Source: Metabacillus indicus LMG 22858
Lineage (GTDB): Bacteria > Bacillota > Bacilli > Bacillales > Bacillaceae
NCBI RefSeq assembly: GCF_000708755.2
Contig: NZ_JGVU02000002.1
Coordinates: forward strand, 1,674,001-1,738,000
DNA: 64,000 nucleotides
Direction of reading: 5' to 3'
The translations under genes and the position numbers were made by a program. Position 1 is the stretch's first letter. Each line of letters begins with the position of its first letter. Positions 1 through 9,919 of the stretch are shown one piece after another. The notes under the pieces are model-generated. The model was not told the origin of the DNA. It ran no database searches and was given only the letters and a program-made list of their open reading frames with translations.

Positions 1-46
1 CCCTCACTCCATCGAGCGATTTTGAGAGATTTTTCAGTTCAAGCAT
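1..46 (-). CDS. ytrB: ABC transporter ATP-binding protein YtrB, N-terminal fragment
   Basis: Only the first 15 codons lie in the window, reading MLELKNLSKSLDGVR, a typical start of an ABC ATPase domain. The ATG overlaps the 3' end of ytrA by 8 bases, so the two are translationally coupled. In B. subtilis ytrA is followed by ABC transporter genes (ytrBCDEF) and the order here agrees. Identity rests on this short fragment plus context. Confidence 0.6.
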   Translation of the reverse strand, partial: MLELKNLSKSLDGVR

Positions 47-428
47 GGTCTCCGCCTCTCATTTCTCTGCTGATTTCCTCAATCCATTTGTGAATGACTT
101 CAATGTCAATTCCCGCATAAACGGCATCTACAATCAGCGGCTTCAATTGTTCTTTGATCATCTCCATCTTCCCTTCATCAAGCGTTACTCCGGCATTCTC
201 GGAGACAAAAGTCCCCCTGCCCCTTAACGTTTCAATCATTCCTTCACGTTCAAGCTCTTTATATGCTTTGCTTACGGTATTAGGGTTTGCAATAATCATC
301 GTTGAAAGCTCGCGCACAGACGGGAGCTTTTCACCGGGCTTAAGAATTCCTTTCAGACAGAGCTCTTTCATCTGCTGAATGATCTGTTCATAAATCGCTT
401 TTGAGCTGCGCGGGTCAATTTGAATCAT
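39..428 (-). CDS. ytrA: GntR-family repressor YtrA
   Basis: A 129-aa regulator of the short YtrA subfamily of GntR proteins. The N-terminal winged helix (residues about 10-75) carries GEKLPSVRELS and NPNTVSKAYKELEREG, the family recognition helix; the C-terminal half is a short helical dimerisation segment with no ligand-binding FadR or UTRA domain. In B. subtilis YtrA represses its own ABC-transporter operon and responds to cell-wall antibiotics; that role is inferred here. GGGAG lies 4 bases before the ATG. The downstream transporter gene overlaps its stop codon, and a matching operator is present upstream (468-492). Confidence 0.9.
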   Translation of the reverse strand: MIQIDPRSSKAIYEQIIQQMKELCLKGILKPGEKLPSVRELSTMIIANPNTVSKAYKELEREGMIETLRGRGTFVSENAGVTLDEGKMEMIKEQLKPLIVDAVYAGIDIEVIHKWIEEISREMRGGDHA

Positions 429-467
429 CGGTCTCCCTTCTTCCTATCGTGAAATGGTTCTGTACTA

Positions 468-492
468 CGTGTATTAGTTTTGGTAGTACACT
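468..492 (-). promoter_or_regulatory. YtrA operator upstream of ytrA
   Basis: On the minus strand the sequence reads AGTGTA, 13 bases, TACACG. The B. subtilis YtrA operator is described as AGTGTA-N13-TACACT, so spacing is exact and one base differs. It lies 40-64 bases upstream of the ytrA start, fitting autoregulation. Assignment is by recalled consensus. Confidence 0.65.
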
Positions 493-589
493 TAATACAA
501 TAATTGTTTTTGTAATTATTGTCAATGGATTTTTGGGGAATTTTGGGAGTGTTTTTTGTGTTTGGGGTATCAAAACGCGGAATTTATTT

Positions 590-1070
590 TTGATGGAACT
601 ATTACCGGGGTTCGGTGCCATCAACACGCAGACTTTCCAGGTTGATGGCACTTATCTCGGAGTTCAGTACCATCAACACGCACTATCCTTTTTTTGATGA
701 CACTTATCTCGGAGTTCGGAACCACCAACACGCAGATTTCCTCTTTTGATGGAACTTATCTCGGAGTTTGGAACCATCAACACGCAGATTTCCTTTTTTG
801 ATGGAACTTAACTCGGAGTTCAGAACCACCAACACGTAGATTTCCTCTTTTGATGGCACTTATCTCGGAGTTCAGATCCACCAACACGCAGATTTCCTTT
901 TTTGATGGCACTTATCTCGGAGTTCAGTACCATCAACACGCACTATCCTTTTTTTGATGACACTTATCTCGGAGTTCGGAACCATCAACACGCACTATCC
1001 CTTTTTTAATGGCACTTATCTCAGAGATCAGAACCATCAAAATGCACAATTCCTTTTTTGATGGCACCAA
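590..1070. repeat. 52-bp tandem hairpin array A (9 units plus a partial)
   Basis: Units begin at 590, 642, 694, 746, 798, 850, 902, 954 and 1006, and a partial one at 1058: a strict 52-base period. A typical unit is TTGATGGCAC, a loop around TTATCTCGGAGTTCAG, then TACCATCAA, then a linker CACGCAGATTTCCTTTT. TTGATGG and CCATCAA are complementary, so each unit can fold; the first unit shows the fuller arm GTGCCATCAA. Changes in one arm leave mostly paired bases. 52 is not a multiple of 3 and no start or RBS fits, so it is non-coding. It fills the gap between ytrA and the 53-aa gene. The same period and architecture recur at 9920-10430 and 21535-21638. Confidence 0.95.
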
Positions 1071-1096
1071 ACCTCCAGCAGCTTTTAAAAAACACC

Positions 1097-1126
1097 TAAA
1101 AAACCGCTCCCAAACCCGGAAGCGGT
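1097..1126 (-). terminator. Terminator of the 53-aa gene
   Basis: On the minus strand ACCGCT/AGCGGT form a stem around a C/G-rich loop followed by TTTTTTA. It sits 7 bases beyond the stop of the small gene and separates it from array A. Confidence 0.8.
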
Positions 1127-1132
1127 CATTCA

Positions 1133-1294
1133 TTATTCAGGACGCTGTTTCGATTTCACTTTCTGTCCCTGTTTTTCATATTTTTTCTTGGACTCTTTTA
1201 CCGGATCAAATTCCTGGCCGAATTCGGTGTCGGTATTGTTGATGCCGTTTCTTGTTTTCTGTTCGGGGTTTTGCTGTTTTGAGCGTTTTTTCAT
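1133..1294 (-). CDS. Small hydrophilic protein, 53 aa, unrecognised
   Basis: Starts MKKRSKQQNP and ends KSKQRPE; nearly half of the residues are K, R, Q or N and there is no hydrophobic segment. An AGGAGGAT site 8 bases before the ATG and a terminator right after the stop support a real gene. The composition and the TEFGQEFD stretch recall small acid-soluble spore proteins (compare TEF/QEFA motifs in gamma-type SASPs), but I do not recognise the family. Its 5' neighbour ytzC also lies on the minus strand 15 bases away, so the two may be cotranscribed. Confidence 0.7.
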   Translation of the reverse strand: MKKRSKQQNPEQKTRNGINNTDTEFGQEFDPVKESKKKYEKQGQKVKSKQRPE

Positions 1295-1309
1295 ACAGAC
1301 TTCATCCTC

Positions 1310-1573
1310 CTAGTGATCAAGCAGAATCATTTCATTTTGAAGCTGCTGAAGCTGGATGCGCATTCTGTACAGCTGTTCTTTTTGCTGATCGTTTGCGCTC
1401 AGAGACAATGCATTGCACTCATTTACTGCATCTTCAAGCATTTGCTGCGCTTTAGAGTATTCTGTATCGTTGTAATGCTCCTGCTTTCGGCCTTCTGTAT
1501 ACTGGCTTTGGGCGAAATCATACGTATTTGAGCAATTATCGAGACATTCAGTAACAGATTGTCTTGTTGCCAT
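1310..1573 (-). CDS. ytzC: YtzC, DUF2524 family protein
   Basis: An 87-aa helical protein beginning MATRQSVTECLDNC, acidic and glutamine-rich, with a probable coiled coil over its C-terminal half (KEQLYRMRIQLQQLQNEM). Matches recalled YtzC/DUF2524, which is of unknown function. I start it at 1573 rather than the further upstream in-frame start because AGGAGG lies 9 bases before that ATG. It is divergent from ytqA, as in B. subtilis. Confidence 0.8.
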   Translation of the reverse strand: MATRQSVTECLDNCSNTYDFAQSQYTEGRKQEHYNDTEYSKAQQMLEDAVNECNALSLSANDQQKEQLYRMRIQLQQLQNEMILLDH

Positions 1574-1762
1574 GGCTGCAGACCTCCTATTGTAAAATGA
1601 AGCATTGTGCTCCATTACTCATATTGTTTGCCTAGAGCCTGTTCCTTTTACTGAAAAACAATTGGTAAATCCGGCTGTGCATGTTTGTCATAAGAGTCTG
1701 CCCCGTGATAAAATGCTCTGATGGCTTGTTGAAAATTTTTTTACAAAAAGGAGGTTTTTCCG

Positions 1763-3303
<1,541 letters not shown>

Positions 3304-3320
3304 TCGTGCTGAAAACAGAA

Positions 3321-3361
3321 AACGGGCCTTGAAACCAGTTGGGTTTCAGGCCCGTTTTTTC
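3321..3361 (+). terminator. Terminator between ytqB and ytpB
   Basis: AACGGGCCT...AGGCCCGTT with an extended inner GAAACC/GGTTTC stem, followed by TTTTTT. It lies between convergent genes and so serves mainly ytqB. Confidence 0.85.
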
Positions 3362-3362
3362 A

Positions 3363-4442
3363 TTACGAACTTCTTGCTGACAGCTTTTGAAATGCCCTGT
3401 AAGCTCTTCCGTTCCAGTAGAAAAACGATGATGTTTTTCCGCCAAGCTTGATCAGCTGCCTGGCAAGTCTGCCGAGATCTTTTCTGGCTGTAACTTTTTC
3501 ATCTGAGAGATACACGCCAAGAAGTCCCCGGTGAATCAGTTTATGAAAGTTTTCGTGGGGAATGCCGTTCAAATTGGTTTCTGCCTGAACGACGAAGTGC
3601 TGGAGACGGCCCATCATTTCCCGTTCGTCTGAGTAATAATTGCAGAAATTCAGGTCGCCGCCGATTCTGTCTTCTTCCTGGTCAATCAGGTAATCGAGAA
3701 GGATATGCAGTCCCTGAACATAGGGGAAGTAGCTGTTTCTGATGCGGGCAGCTTCTGACTTGCTGAAGTCTTTTCTGAAGGCATAGGAGACAAGGCAAAA
3801 GATGCCCAATGTAGAGCCTGCACACGCAGAAAATTCATACCACTGCATGTCAGGAAGCTCCTGCCTGTATGTTTCAAACCAAGTTTCAAGCCTTGGTATG
3901 CGCTCGTTCACTGTTACGTGCTTATGTACCTGCAGGTCGCAATAGTAGCGGGCAAGTTCAATCAGATAATCCGCAATGAATGGATAGTTATCTAAACCTG
4001 ACAAAATTCGCTGGCACGTTTTCACGAGCTCATGCAAATATCCGCCGTCATCCTGGTCGGTCCTGTATGCATAGTAATTTTTAAGAGGGGCGCCGACTGT
4101 AAGAGCGTCAGTCATCGATTCATGAAGCAACGCAAAGTCTTCCGGATTAAGAGACGTGCTTCTGTCGCAAAGGTTATCGAGATAATCGCTGATTGTCTGA
4201 TAGGCGACAATAAACTCCACGCAGTCGTGCCTGCAGTCTCCTGACAGGAGCCCGTAGATGCCGCCTCCTTCACAATGAAAGGTCTTCGTGCTGATGCTTG
4301 CAAGGGCCTGGGTTCTAAGCTCAGTATTCGGGATCTGTTCCGCTTTTTCTTTCCACGTGTTCAGATGGAAATGAACAGACGGAAAGATGTCTTTATAAAT
4401 TTTTGCCATAAGCAAAAGCGGGTGCTCAGGAATTGCCTTCAA
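3363..4442 (-). CDS. ytpB: Tetraprenyl-beta-curcumene synthase YtpB (DUF2600)
   Basis: A 359-aa terpene cyclase of the DUF2600 family. In B. subtilis YtpB converts heptaprenyl diphosphate to tetraprenyl-beta-curcumene, the precursor of the sesquarterpenes later cyclised by SqhC. Visible signs are the family N-terminus AKIYKDIFPSVH, the TKTFHCEGG block (about 50) and the DCRHDCVEF segment, which supplies the acidic metal-binding positions. AGAGGTG lies 6 bases before a TTG at 4442, preferred over the GTG three codons upstream, which falls inside the RBS. ytpA lies 13 bases upstream on the same strand, giving a ytpA-ytpB operon. Confidence 0.88.
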   Translation of the reverse strand: MKAIPEHPLLLMAKIYKDIFPSVHFHLNTWKEKAEQIPNTELRTQALASISTKTFHCEGGGIYGLLSGDCRHDCVEFIVAYQTISDYLDNLCDRSTSLNPEDFALLHESMTDALTVGAPLKNYYAYRTDQDDGGYLHELVKTCQRILSGLDNYPFIADYLIELARYYCDLQVHKHVTVNERIPRLETWFETYRQELPDMQWYEFSACAGSTLGIFCLVSYAFRKDFSKSEAARIRNSYFPYVQGLHILLDYLIDQEEDRIGGDLNFCNYYSDEREMMGRLQHFVVQAETNLNGIPHENFHKLIHRGLLGVYLSDEKVTARKDLGRLARQLIKLGGKTSSFFYWNGRAYRAFQKLSARSS

Positions 4443-4455
4443 GAAAATCACCTCT

Positions 4456-5250
4456 TTATGTTCCTCGCTCTAAATGCGCGCTGACAAACGCCTCAGCGTA
4501 CTTAAATACTTGATCTCTCTCTGGTTCGTTAAATATTTCATGATAAAAGCCGTCCCATTCCTTATATGCCTTTTCTCTGAGCGGGGCGCGGTTAAACCAG
4601 GTTCTGACCAAGGAGTGATCCACTACCTTGTCATCTCCGCCCTGCATAACTAAAAGCGGCAGGTCAGGGAATTGCTTCACTTTCGCATGGGCCTGTTCCA
4701 TTGCCTTGATGAGTTCACGATACCACCTTATAGATACTTTTGTCACATAAAGAGTATCATTTTCATCCGCATCTCTGACTTCCTTATTTCTCGTGGCCAG
4801 ACTGACGGAAAGACCCGAATTCACCTTTAAAGAAGGCGCCAGGATATTTAAAGGTTTTGAAATAAGTTCCAGTGCTTTATTGGGCTTAAAAATAAGTCCA
4901 AGGCATGGAGATGAAAGGATCACACCATTAATGTGCTGATGTTCTTCCTGCAAAGCCCTGATGACGATAAGCCCTCCCATGCTGTGTCCAAGCAGAAACA
5001 GCGGAAGGCCAAGCTTTCTCGCTTCTTTTACCCAGATGTTAAACTCTGCAATGTATTCGTCAAAAGATTTTATATGCCCTCTGTTTCTTGTCGAAGTCCC
5101 CTGCCCCGGCAAGTCGCCCATAATCACATGATACCCTGCACATTTCCACATTTGGACAAGCCACCTGTATCGTCCATGATGCTCTGCAGCTCCATGAACA
5201 ATGACAATGACGCCTTTCGGATTCTCATCTTCACATTCCCATTTCCACAT
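4456..5250 (-). CDS. ytpA: Lysophospholipase-like alpha/beta hydrolase YtpA
   Basis: A 264-aa serine hydrolase of the monoacylglycerol lipase / Hydrolase_4 group. The oxyanion strand HGAAEHHGRY (about 19-28), the nucleophile elbow GHSMGG (Ser about 92), the acidic residue in GGDDKVVD (about 209) and the His in GFYHEIFNE (about 238) complete the triad. YtpA of B. subtilis is implicated in making the lysophosphatidylglycerol antibiotic bacilysocin. No signal peptide is seen. It is promoter-proximal in an operon with ytpB and divergent from ytoA. Confidence 0.88.
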   Translation of the reverse strand: MWKWECEDENPKGVIVIVHGAAEHHGRYRWLVQMWKCAGYHVIMGDLPGQGTSTRNRGHIKSFDEYIAEFNIWVKEARKLGLPLFLLGHSMGGLIVIRALQEEHQHINGVILSSPCLGLIFKPNKALELISKPLNILAPSLKVNSGLSVSLATRNKEVRDADENDTLYVTKVSIRWYRELIKAMEQAHAKVKQFPDLPLLVMQGGDDKVVDHSLVRTWFNRAPLREKAYKEWDGFYHEIFNEPERDQVFKYAEAFVSAHLERGT

Positions 5251-5357
5251 AAACTCATTTCACACCTTTCTAAAAGGTTTTTCACGCCTGCTTTAACCCG
5301 GTCGTTCTTTGGTATAATATGTTTGCCTAATTATATAACAAAAGGAGTTTGATCCGC

Positions 5358-5879
5358 ATGATTTATCCCTATAAAGACACATATCCGGATATAGCAGATT
5401 CTGCTTTTATTGCAGATACAGCAACCGTTTCAGGTGACGTAGTCATCGGCCGGGAATCAAGCATCTGGTTTGGAACAGTCATCAGGGGAGATGTGTCTCC
5501 TGTCAGAATCGGTGACAGAGTAAATGTTCAGGATCTCAGCTGTCTCCATCAAAGCCCGAACGCCCCGCTTGTATTGGAAGATGGCGTAACCGTTGGCCAT
5601 TGTGTGATTCTGCACAGTTCCATCATCCGTAAACATGCGTTAATCGGGATGGGATCCATTATCCTCGACGGAGCTGAAATTGGAGAAGGCGCCTTTATCG
5701 GTGCAGGAAGCCTCGTTCCCCAGGGCAAGAAGATTCCGCCAAATACCCTTGCATTCGGCAGGCCCGCTAAAGTCGTCAGAGAATTAACAGACGAGGACCG
5801 CCTGGATATGAAGCGCATCCGCAGGGAGTACGCTGAAAAAGGACAGCTTTATAAAGCGGTGCAGGAAAACCGGGAATAA
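5358..5879 (+). CDS. ytoA: Gamma-carbonic anhydrase-like hexapeptide protein YtoA
   Basis: A 173-aa left-handed beta-helix protein of the gamma-carbonic anhydrase/PaaY group, built of imperfect hexapeptide repeats from about residue 12 to 140. The metal-binding histidines are visible in CLHQS (about 72), GHCVILH (about 88 and 93). Physiological activity of this family in Bacillus is not settled. AAAGGAG precedes the ATG at 5358 by 10 bases; an in-frame TTG three codons upstream would be too near the RBS. It is monocistronic with a terminator downstream. Confidence 0.87.
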   Translation: MIYPYKDTYPDIADSAFIADTATVSGDVVIGRESSIWFGTVIRGDVSPVRIGDRVNVQDLSCLHQSPNAPLVLEDGVTVGHCVILHSSIIRKHALIGMGSIILDGAEIGEGAFIGAGSLVPQGKKIPPNTLAFGRPAKVVRELTDEDRLDMKRIRREYAEKGQLYKAVQENRE

Positions 5880-5944
5880 CCCATGCCGTTTTTACATATT
5901 AGTTAACACCTGCAAAAAAGGGGTCTATTCGGCTGGGCTGATGA

Positions 5945-5983
5945 CCGCGGAATGGCTCTTGACTGCTGTTCCGCGGTTTTTTT
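5945..5983 (+). terminator. Terminator downstream of ytoA
   Basis: CCGCGGAA and TTCCGCGG pair perfectly around a 16-base loop and are followed by TTTTTTT. Confidence 0.85.
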
Positions 5984-6011
5984 ATGGATAAAAAGAATGT
6001 AAATTTCTTAC

Positions 6012-6040
6012 TTGAAATCTTTACATCCCATTATTATTCT
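6012..6040 (+). promoter_or_regulatory. Putative SigA promoter of the PAP2-glycosyltransferase operon
   Basis: TTGAAA and TATTCT are separated by 17 bases, ending 57 bases before the PAP2 start codon. Sequence match only. Confidence 0.4.
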
Positions 6041-6097
6041 CTAAATATTTCGCCATTAAAATGGAGGTAAACAGTGTTGTAAAGGAGCATCGGATAG

Positions 6098-6664
6098 ATG
6101 ACTAAATTAATTGCAAACATGTACGATTTTGAATGCAGATTGTTCCGCAGTGTAAACCGTCATTTTGACCGGAAGTTCATGAATTGCTTTTTCCGGAATA
6201 TCACCCATACCGGCGGAGCAGCCTTTACCATCTCGCTGTGCCTTCTTCTCCTTTTCATCACATCAGGCCAGCTGCGCCTTGCAGCGGCAGCAAGTGCAGC
6301 GGCATTATTGCTCAGCCACCTGCCCGTTTCCTATGTCAAAAAGCGCTACCCGAGAAAACGTCCTTATCTTGCGCTGCTTGAGACAAAGGTGCCGGCGAAC
6401 CCGCTTGAGGATCATTCGTTTCCATCCGGCCATACAACAGCCATCTTTTCCGTCATCATACCCTTTTTATTCCTCTTTCCTCAAGCTGCCGTTATACTGC
6501 TTCCTCTAGGGTTCAGTGTAGGAATTTCGAGGATGTATCTCGGACTTCACTACCCCTCAGATGTCCTGGCAGGATGCATTCTTGGCACGACTGCCGGTAT
6601 AACCTGCTATCTTTTCATTCAGAAATACTTTGGAGGGGCATCCTTTTTCCAGCTTCCATTGTAA
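6098..6664 (+). CDS. PAP2-family membrane phosphatase
   Basis: A 188-aa type 2 phosphatidic acid phosphatase with five or so hydrophobic segments. The three catalytic signatures are present in order: KKRYPRKRPY (about 81-90), PSGHT (about 110) and SRMYLGLHYPSDVLAG (about 144-159), including the nucleophilic and acid/base histidines. Members dephosphorylate undecaprenyl diphosphate or phosphatidylglycerol phosphate; the exact substrate cannot be read. AAAGGAG lies 10 bases before the ATG. The next gene, a glycosyltransferase, starts 47 bases downstream on the same strand, suggesting a joint role in envelope lipid or glycolipid metabolism. Confidence 0.85.
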   Translation: MTKLIANMYDFECRLFRSVNRHFDRKFMNCFFRNITHTGGAAFTISLCLLLLFITSGQLRLAAAASAAALLLSHLPVSYVKKRYPRKRPYLALLETKVPANPLEDHSFPSGHTTAIFSVIIPFLFLFPQAAVILLPLGFSVGISRMYLGLHYPSDVLAGCILGTTAGITCYLFIQKYFGGASFFQLPL

Positions 6665-6711
6665 CGTGAAAGAGAACATTGCTGCTGCTGCAGACTCATG
6701 GAGGGGTAAAG

Positions 6712-7854
6712 ATGAAAATTGCGATATTCACAGACACATTTGCACCTGATGTAAATGGCGTTGCGAGAACGTTAAAGCGTCTTACCGATTATTTAGAAGA
6801 AAAGGGCCACGAATACAAAGTTTTTGCGCCGGAAAGCACGAAGGAATCACTTTTTTCCAGCCATATACACAGATTTGCGAGCTCATCCTTTTTTCTGTAT
6901 CCGGAATGCAGACTTGCATGGCCCAACATGCTGCAAGTAAAATCAGAACTCATGAAATTCAAACCCGACATCATCCATGTAGCCACTCCTTTTAACATTG
7001 GTCTATGCGGACTGCATTATGCCAAAAAATTAAATATCCCCTTAGTCGGTTCATACCATACAGATTTTGACCAGTATTTAGAATTTTACGATCTGCAGAT
7101 TTTCTCGAAGCTATTATGGAAATATATGCTTTGGTTTCACCGCCCTCTCCAGAAAGTTTTTGTGCCCTCGGAAGAAACGAAACTTCAGGTGCTGCATCAG
7201 GGATTTGAGAATGTCCGCATCTGGTCGCGAGGCGTAGATTGTCAGCTTTTTCACCCTAACTACCTTCGGAGGGAAATCATTCAGGAATATCAGATAAAAG
7301 AAAAGTTTATTTTGACTTATGTAGGAAGGCTCGCCCCTGAAAAAGATGTGGAGACTTTTATGAAAATCTCCCATCAGCTCCCGCCTCAATTAAAAAACAA
7401 GGTTCACTTTCTTGTCGTCGGTGACGGGCCGTCAAAAGAAGAAATGATGAACGGGGCACCTGGCAATATGACCTTTGCAGGCTATGCAAGCGGCGAAAAG
7501 CTCGCTAAGATTTACTCAGGCTCAGATCTTTTTGTTTTCCCCTCACCAACCGAAACATTCGGAAACGTTGTGCTGGAAGCACTTGCTGCTGGGACTCCAG
7601 TAATCGGAGCAAACTCGGGCGGAGTGAAGAACATCATCCAGCATGGAAAAACAGGCTATCTTTGCGAAACCGGCTCCGTTTCAAGTTTTACCGGAGCCAT
7701 TGAAACACTTCTCACTAATGATGCTCTGCGTTACCAGATGGGCATGAGCTCCCGTGCATATGCGCTGACACAGACGTGGGATTCTATTTTTGAAGGACTT
7801 CTCAATGAGTACAATGAAGTGCTTCATCAGCAGTCCTATATCCGGTACGCTTAA
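6712..7854 (+). CDS. GT4-family glycosyltransferase (MgtA-like)
   Basis: A 380-aa GT-B glycosyltransferase. The N-terminal domain opens MKIAIFTDTFAPDVNGVART, the family 4 glycine-rich loop; GSYHTDFDQY (about 110) is typical of the mannosyl/galactosyl lipid transferase subgroup. The C-terminal donor domain shows YVGRLAPEKD (about 203) and the E-x7-E motif FGNVVLEALAAGTPVIG. It likely uses a sugar nucleotide to glycosylate a membrane lipid. GGAGGGG precedes the ATG at 6712 by 5 bases, which decides the start against an in-frame ATG 33 bases upstream. Likely cotranscribed with the PAP2 gene. Confidence 0.85.
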   Translation: MKIAIFTDTFAPDVNGVARTLKRLTDYLEEKGHEYKVFAPESTKESLFSSHIHRFASSSFFLYPECRLAWPNMLQVKSELMKFKPDIIHVATPFNIGLCGLHYAKKLNIPLVGSYHTDFDQYLEFYDLQIFSKLLWKYMLWFHRPLQKVFVPSEETKLQVLHQGFENVRIWSRGVDCQLFHPNYLRREIIQEYQIKEKFILTYVGRLAPEKDVETFMKISHQLPPQLKNKVHFLVVGDGPSKEEMMNGAPGNMTFAGYASGEKLAKIYSGSDLFVFPSPTETFGNVVLEALAAGTPVIGANSGGVKNIIQHGKTGYLCETGSVSSFTGAIETLLTNDALRYQMGMSSRAYALTQTWDSIFEGLLNEYNEVLHQQSYIRYA

Positions 7855-7890
7855 TAAAAGGGAGACCGCCATCATGCGTTCTCCCTTTCC
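7855..7890 (-). terminator. Terminator between the glycosyltransferase gene and asnB
   Basis: AAAGGGAGA pairs with TCTCCCTTT. The run TTTTATT follows on the minus strand, so it mainly ends asnB; the + strand tail is poor. Confidence 0.6.
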
Positions 7891-7937
7891 TGTGCTGTAA
7901 TTTTCATTTTATTGCTTATTTCATTCTCCTGCATCAT

Positions 7938-9821
7938 TCAGGAATGGACAAGCTCAAGAGGACTGAAAGTGTAAACATTTTCGATGAAAACCTGATGCCA
8001 GAGAATAAACGTCAATACTGTCCAAATTTTTCTGCTGTAATCTCCTTCGCCCCTTCTGTGCTTTTCAAGCATCCCAAGAGCAAGAGTCTTATCCAGCAGG
8101 TAATCCGTCCCGTTTTCCGTGAGGAGCGACCTTGCCCACTCATACATTTCATCTTTCAGCCAATCCCTGATCGGGACTGGAAAACCAAGTTTCCGTCTGT
8201 GCAGGACATGCGGCGGAACCAAATCACGGACAGCCTTCCGAAGCAGATACTTGGTTTCACTATTTTTCACTTTCCATTCATGCGGAATCTGCGCAGCAGC
8301 TCTGAAAACTTCTTTATCTAAAAAGGGAACCCTCAATTCAAGAGAATGTGCCATTGTCATTTTATCCGCCTTCACAAGGATGTCCCCTTTCAGCCAAGTC
8401 ATAAGATCGATGTACTGCATCCTTGATATACTGTCAAGCTGACGAACTTCATCGAACAGGCATTTAGTAATTCCGGTTGGCTTTTCATACTGTTCCATAT
8501 TTGTCAGCATCATCTTTTTCTCTGATGATGAAAAAATGTTTGCATTCCCTATGTACCTTTCTTCAAGGAGCGTTGTGCCTCTTTCGATAAAGCTCTTTCC
8601 TTTCATTCCTTCCGGGAACATGACCGACAGCTGTTTTAGCGCTTTCCTGATGGGATTAGGCAAATAGGTAAACAGGGACAGATCTCCAGGCTCTTTATAA
8701 ATGTTATATCCCGCAAAAAGTTCATCTGCTCCCTCACCTGACAGAACAACAGTCACCTGTTTTCTGGCTTCTCTGGCAACAAAATAGAGCGGAATAGAAG
8801 CGGGATCTGCAACAGGATCATCCATATGCCAGATAATTTTCGGAAGCTCTCTCATAAATTCCTCATGGTCCACATAATAGGAAGCGTTCTCTACTCCAAT
8901 AGCAGCGGCCGTTTCTTTGGCCACGTCAATTTCACTGTAACCGGACTGACTAAATCCGACAGAAAATGTTTTCAGCCCGGGATGATACCTGCTCGCAATG
9001 GAAGCAATAATACTGGAATCTACCCCTCCGGACAAGAAAGAACCAACCGGAACATCACTTCTCATATGAAGGTTCACAGAGTCGATGAGCGCCTCCTGAA
9101 TGTTCCTGATCATTTTTTTCTCATCAGCCTGCGCTTTTGGTTCAAGCATCGGCTTCCAGTAGCGTTCAATCTTAAGGGGCTGTCCAATAGCCTTTGAAAA
9201 AACAGATCCGGGCGGCACTTTTTGAATATGCTCCTGTATGGTGCGGGGATCTGGAACATACTGAAATGAAAGATAATGCTGCAGTGATTGGACGTCAATT
9301 ACAGGGTCTGTACAATATTCTTTTATACTTTTCATCTCTGAAGCAAATAGAACCGTATGTCCATTTTCAATATAGTAGAGCGGTTTAATACCAAAATGAT
9401 CTCTTGCTCCAAAGAGGTGCCTATTTAACCTGTCTCAAATTAAAAAGGAAAACATCCCTCTCAAATAATCAACGACTTCCGCTCCGTACAAGTGATACAG
9501 CGCGACAATCACTTCTGTATCTGTTTCCGTTTTTAATGAAACTCCTCTAGAAAGCAAGTGTTTTCTGAGCTCCATATAATTATAGATCTCTCCATTAAAC
9601 ACAATATGATAGCGGCCGTTTTGATAAGACATGGGCTGATGGCCGCCCTGGACGTCAATAATGCTGAGCCTTCTGAATGAAAGAATCACGTGCTCATCCT
9701 CAAACATCCCGCTGTCATCCGGACCCCTGTGCTTTATCATCCTGCCCGCATTTTTTATAAGCTCCCTGTACTCCGTTTTCTTTGTTTGACTGTAATAAAT
9801 AACACCTGCAAAACCGCACAT
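7938..9821 (-). pseudogene. asnB: Asparagine synthetase AsnB interrupted by one in-frame TGA
   Basis: Reading from the ATG at 9821 (GGAGGG 7 bases upstream) gives the class II glutamine amidotransferase domain with catalytic Cys2 (MCGFAGV). At codon 129 (9437-9435) the frame meets TGA, then continues in the same frame with DRLNRHLFGARDHFGIKPLYY and the complete synthetase domain (LSGGVDSSI for ATP pyrophosphate binding) to 7938. The family has a conserved Trp here (FLIWD), so TGG became TGA; everything else is intact at about 627 codons, close to the 632-aa B. subtilis AsnB. The downstream ATG at 9335 has no good RBS, and restart there would lose the glutaminase domain. It is a recent nonsense mutation, readthrough, or a base-call error. 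Array B lies directly upstream. Confidence 0.88.
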
Positions 9822-9919
9822 TTTTTTCCCTCCAGCTTCTTGTCTGCCTATGAAACGACAGAACCTGCCGGAAAGTTGCATATTTTTACAAAAAGACGGA
9901 TTTTTTAATTGACTAAAAA

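Noticed and set aside
401-1133. Open frames of 60-100 codons on both strands across array A
   Set aside because: They have no RBS, shift frame every unit because 52 is not a multiple of 3, and consist of repeat sequence.
9435-9437. TGA in asnB as selenocysteine or programmed frameshift
   Set aside because: The conserved residue is Trp, frames on both sides are identical, and no SECIS-like element was visible; a nonsense change is simpler.
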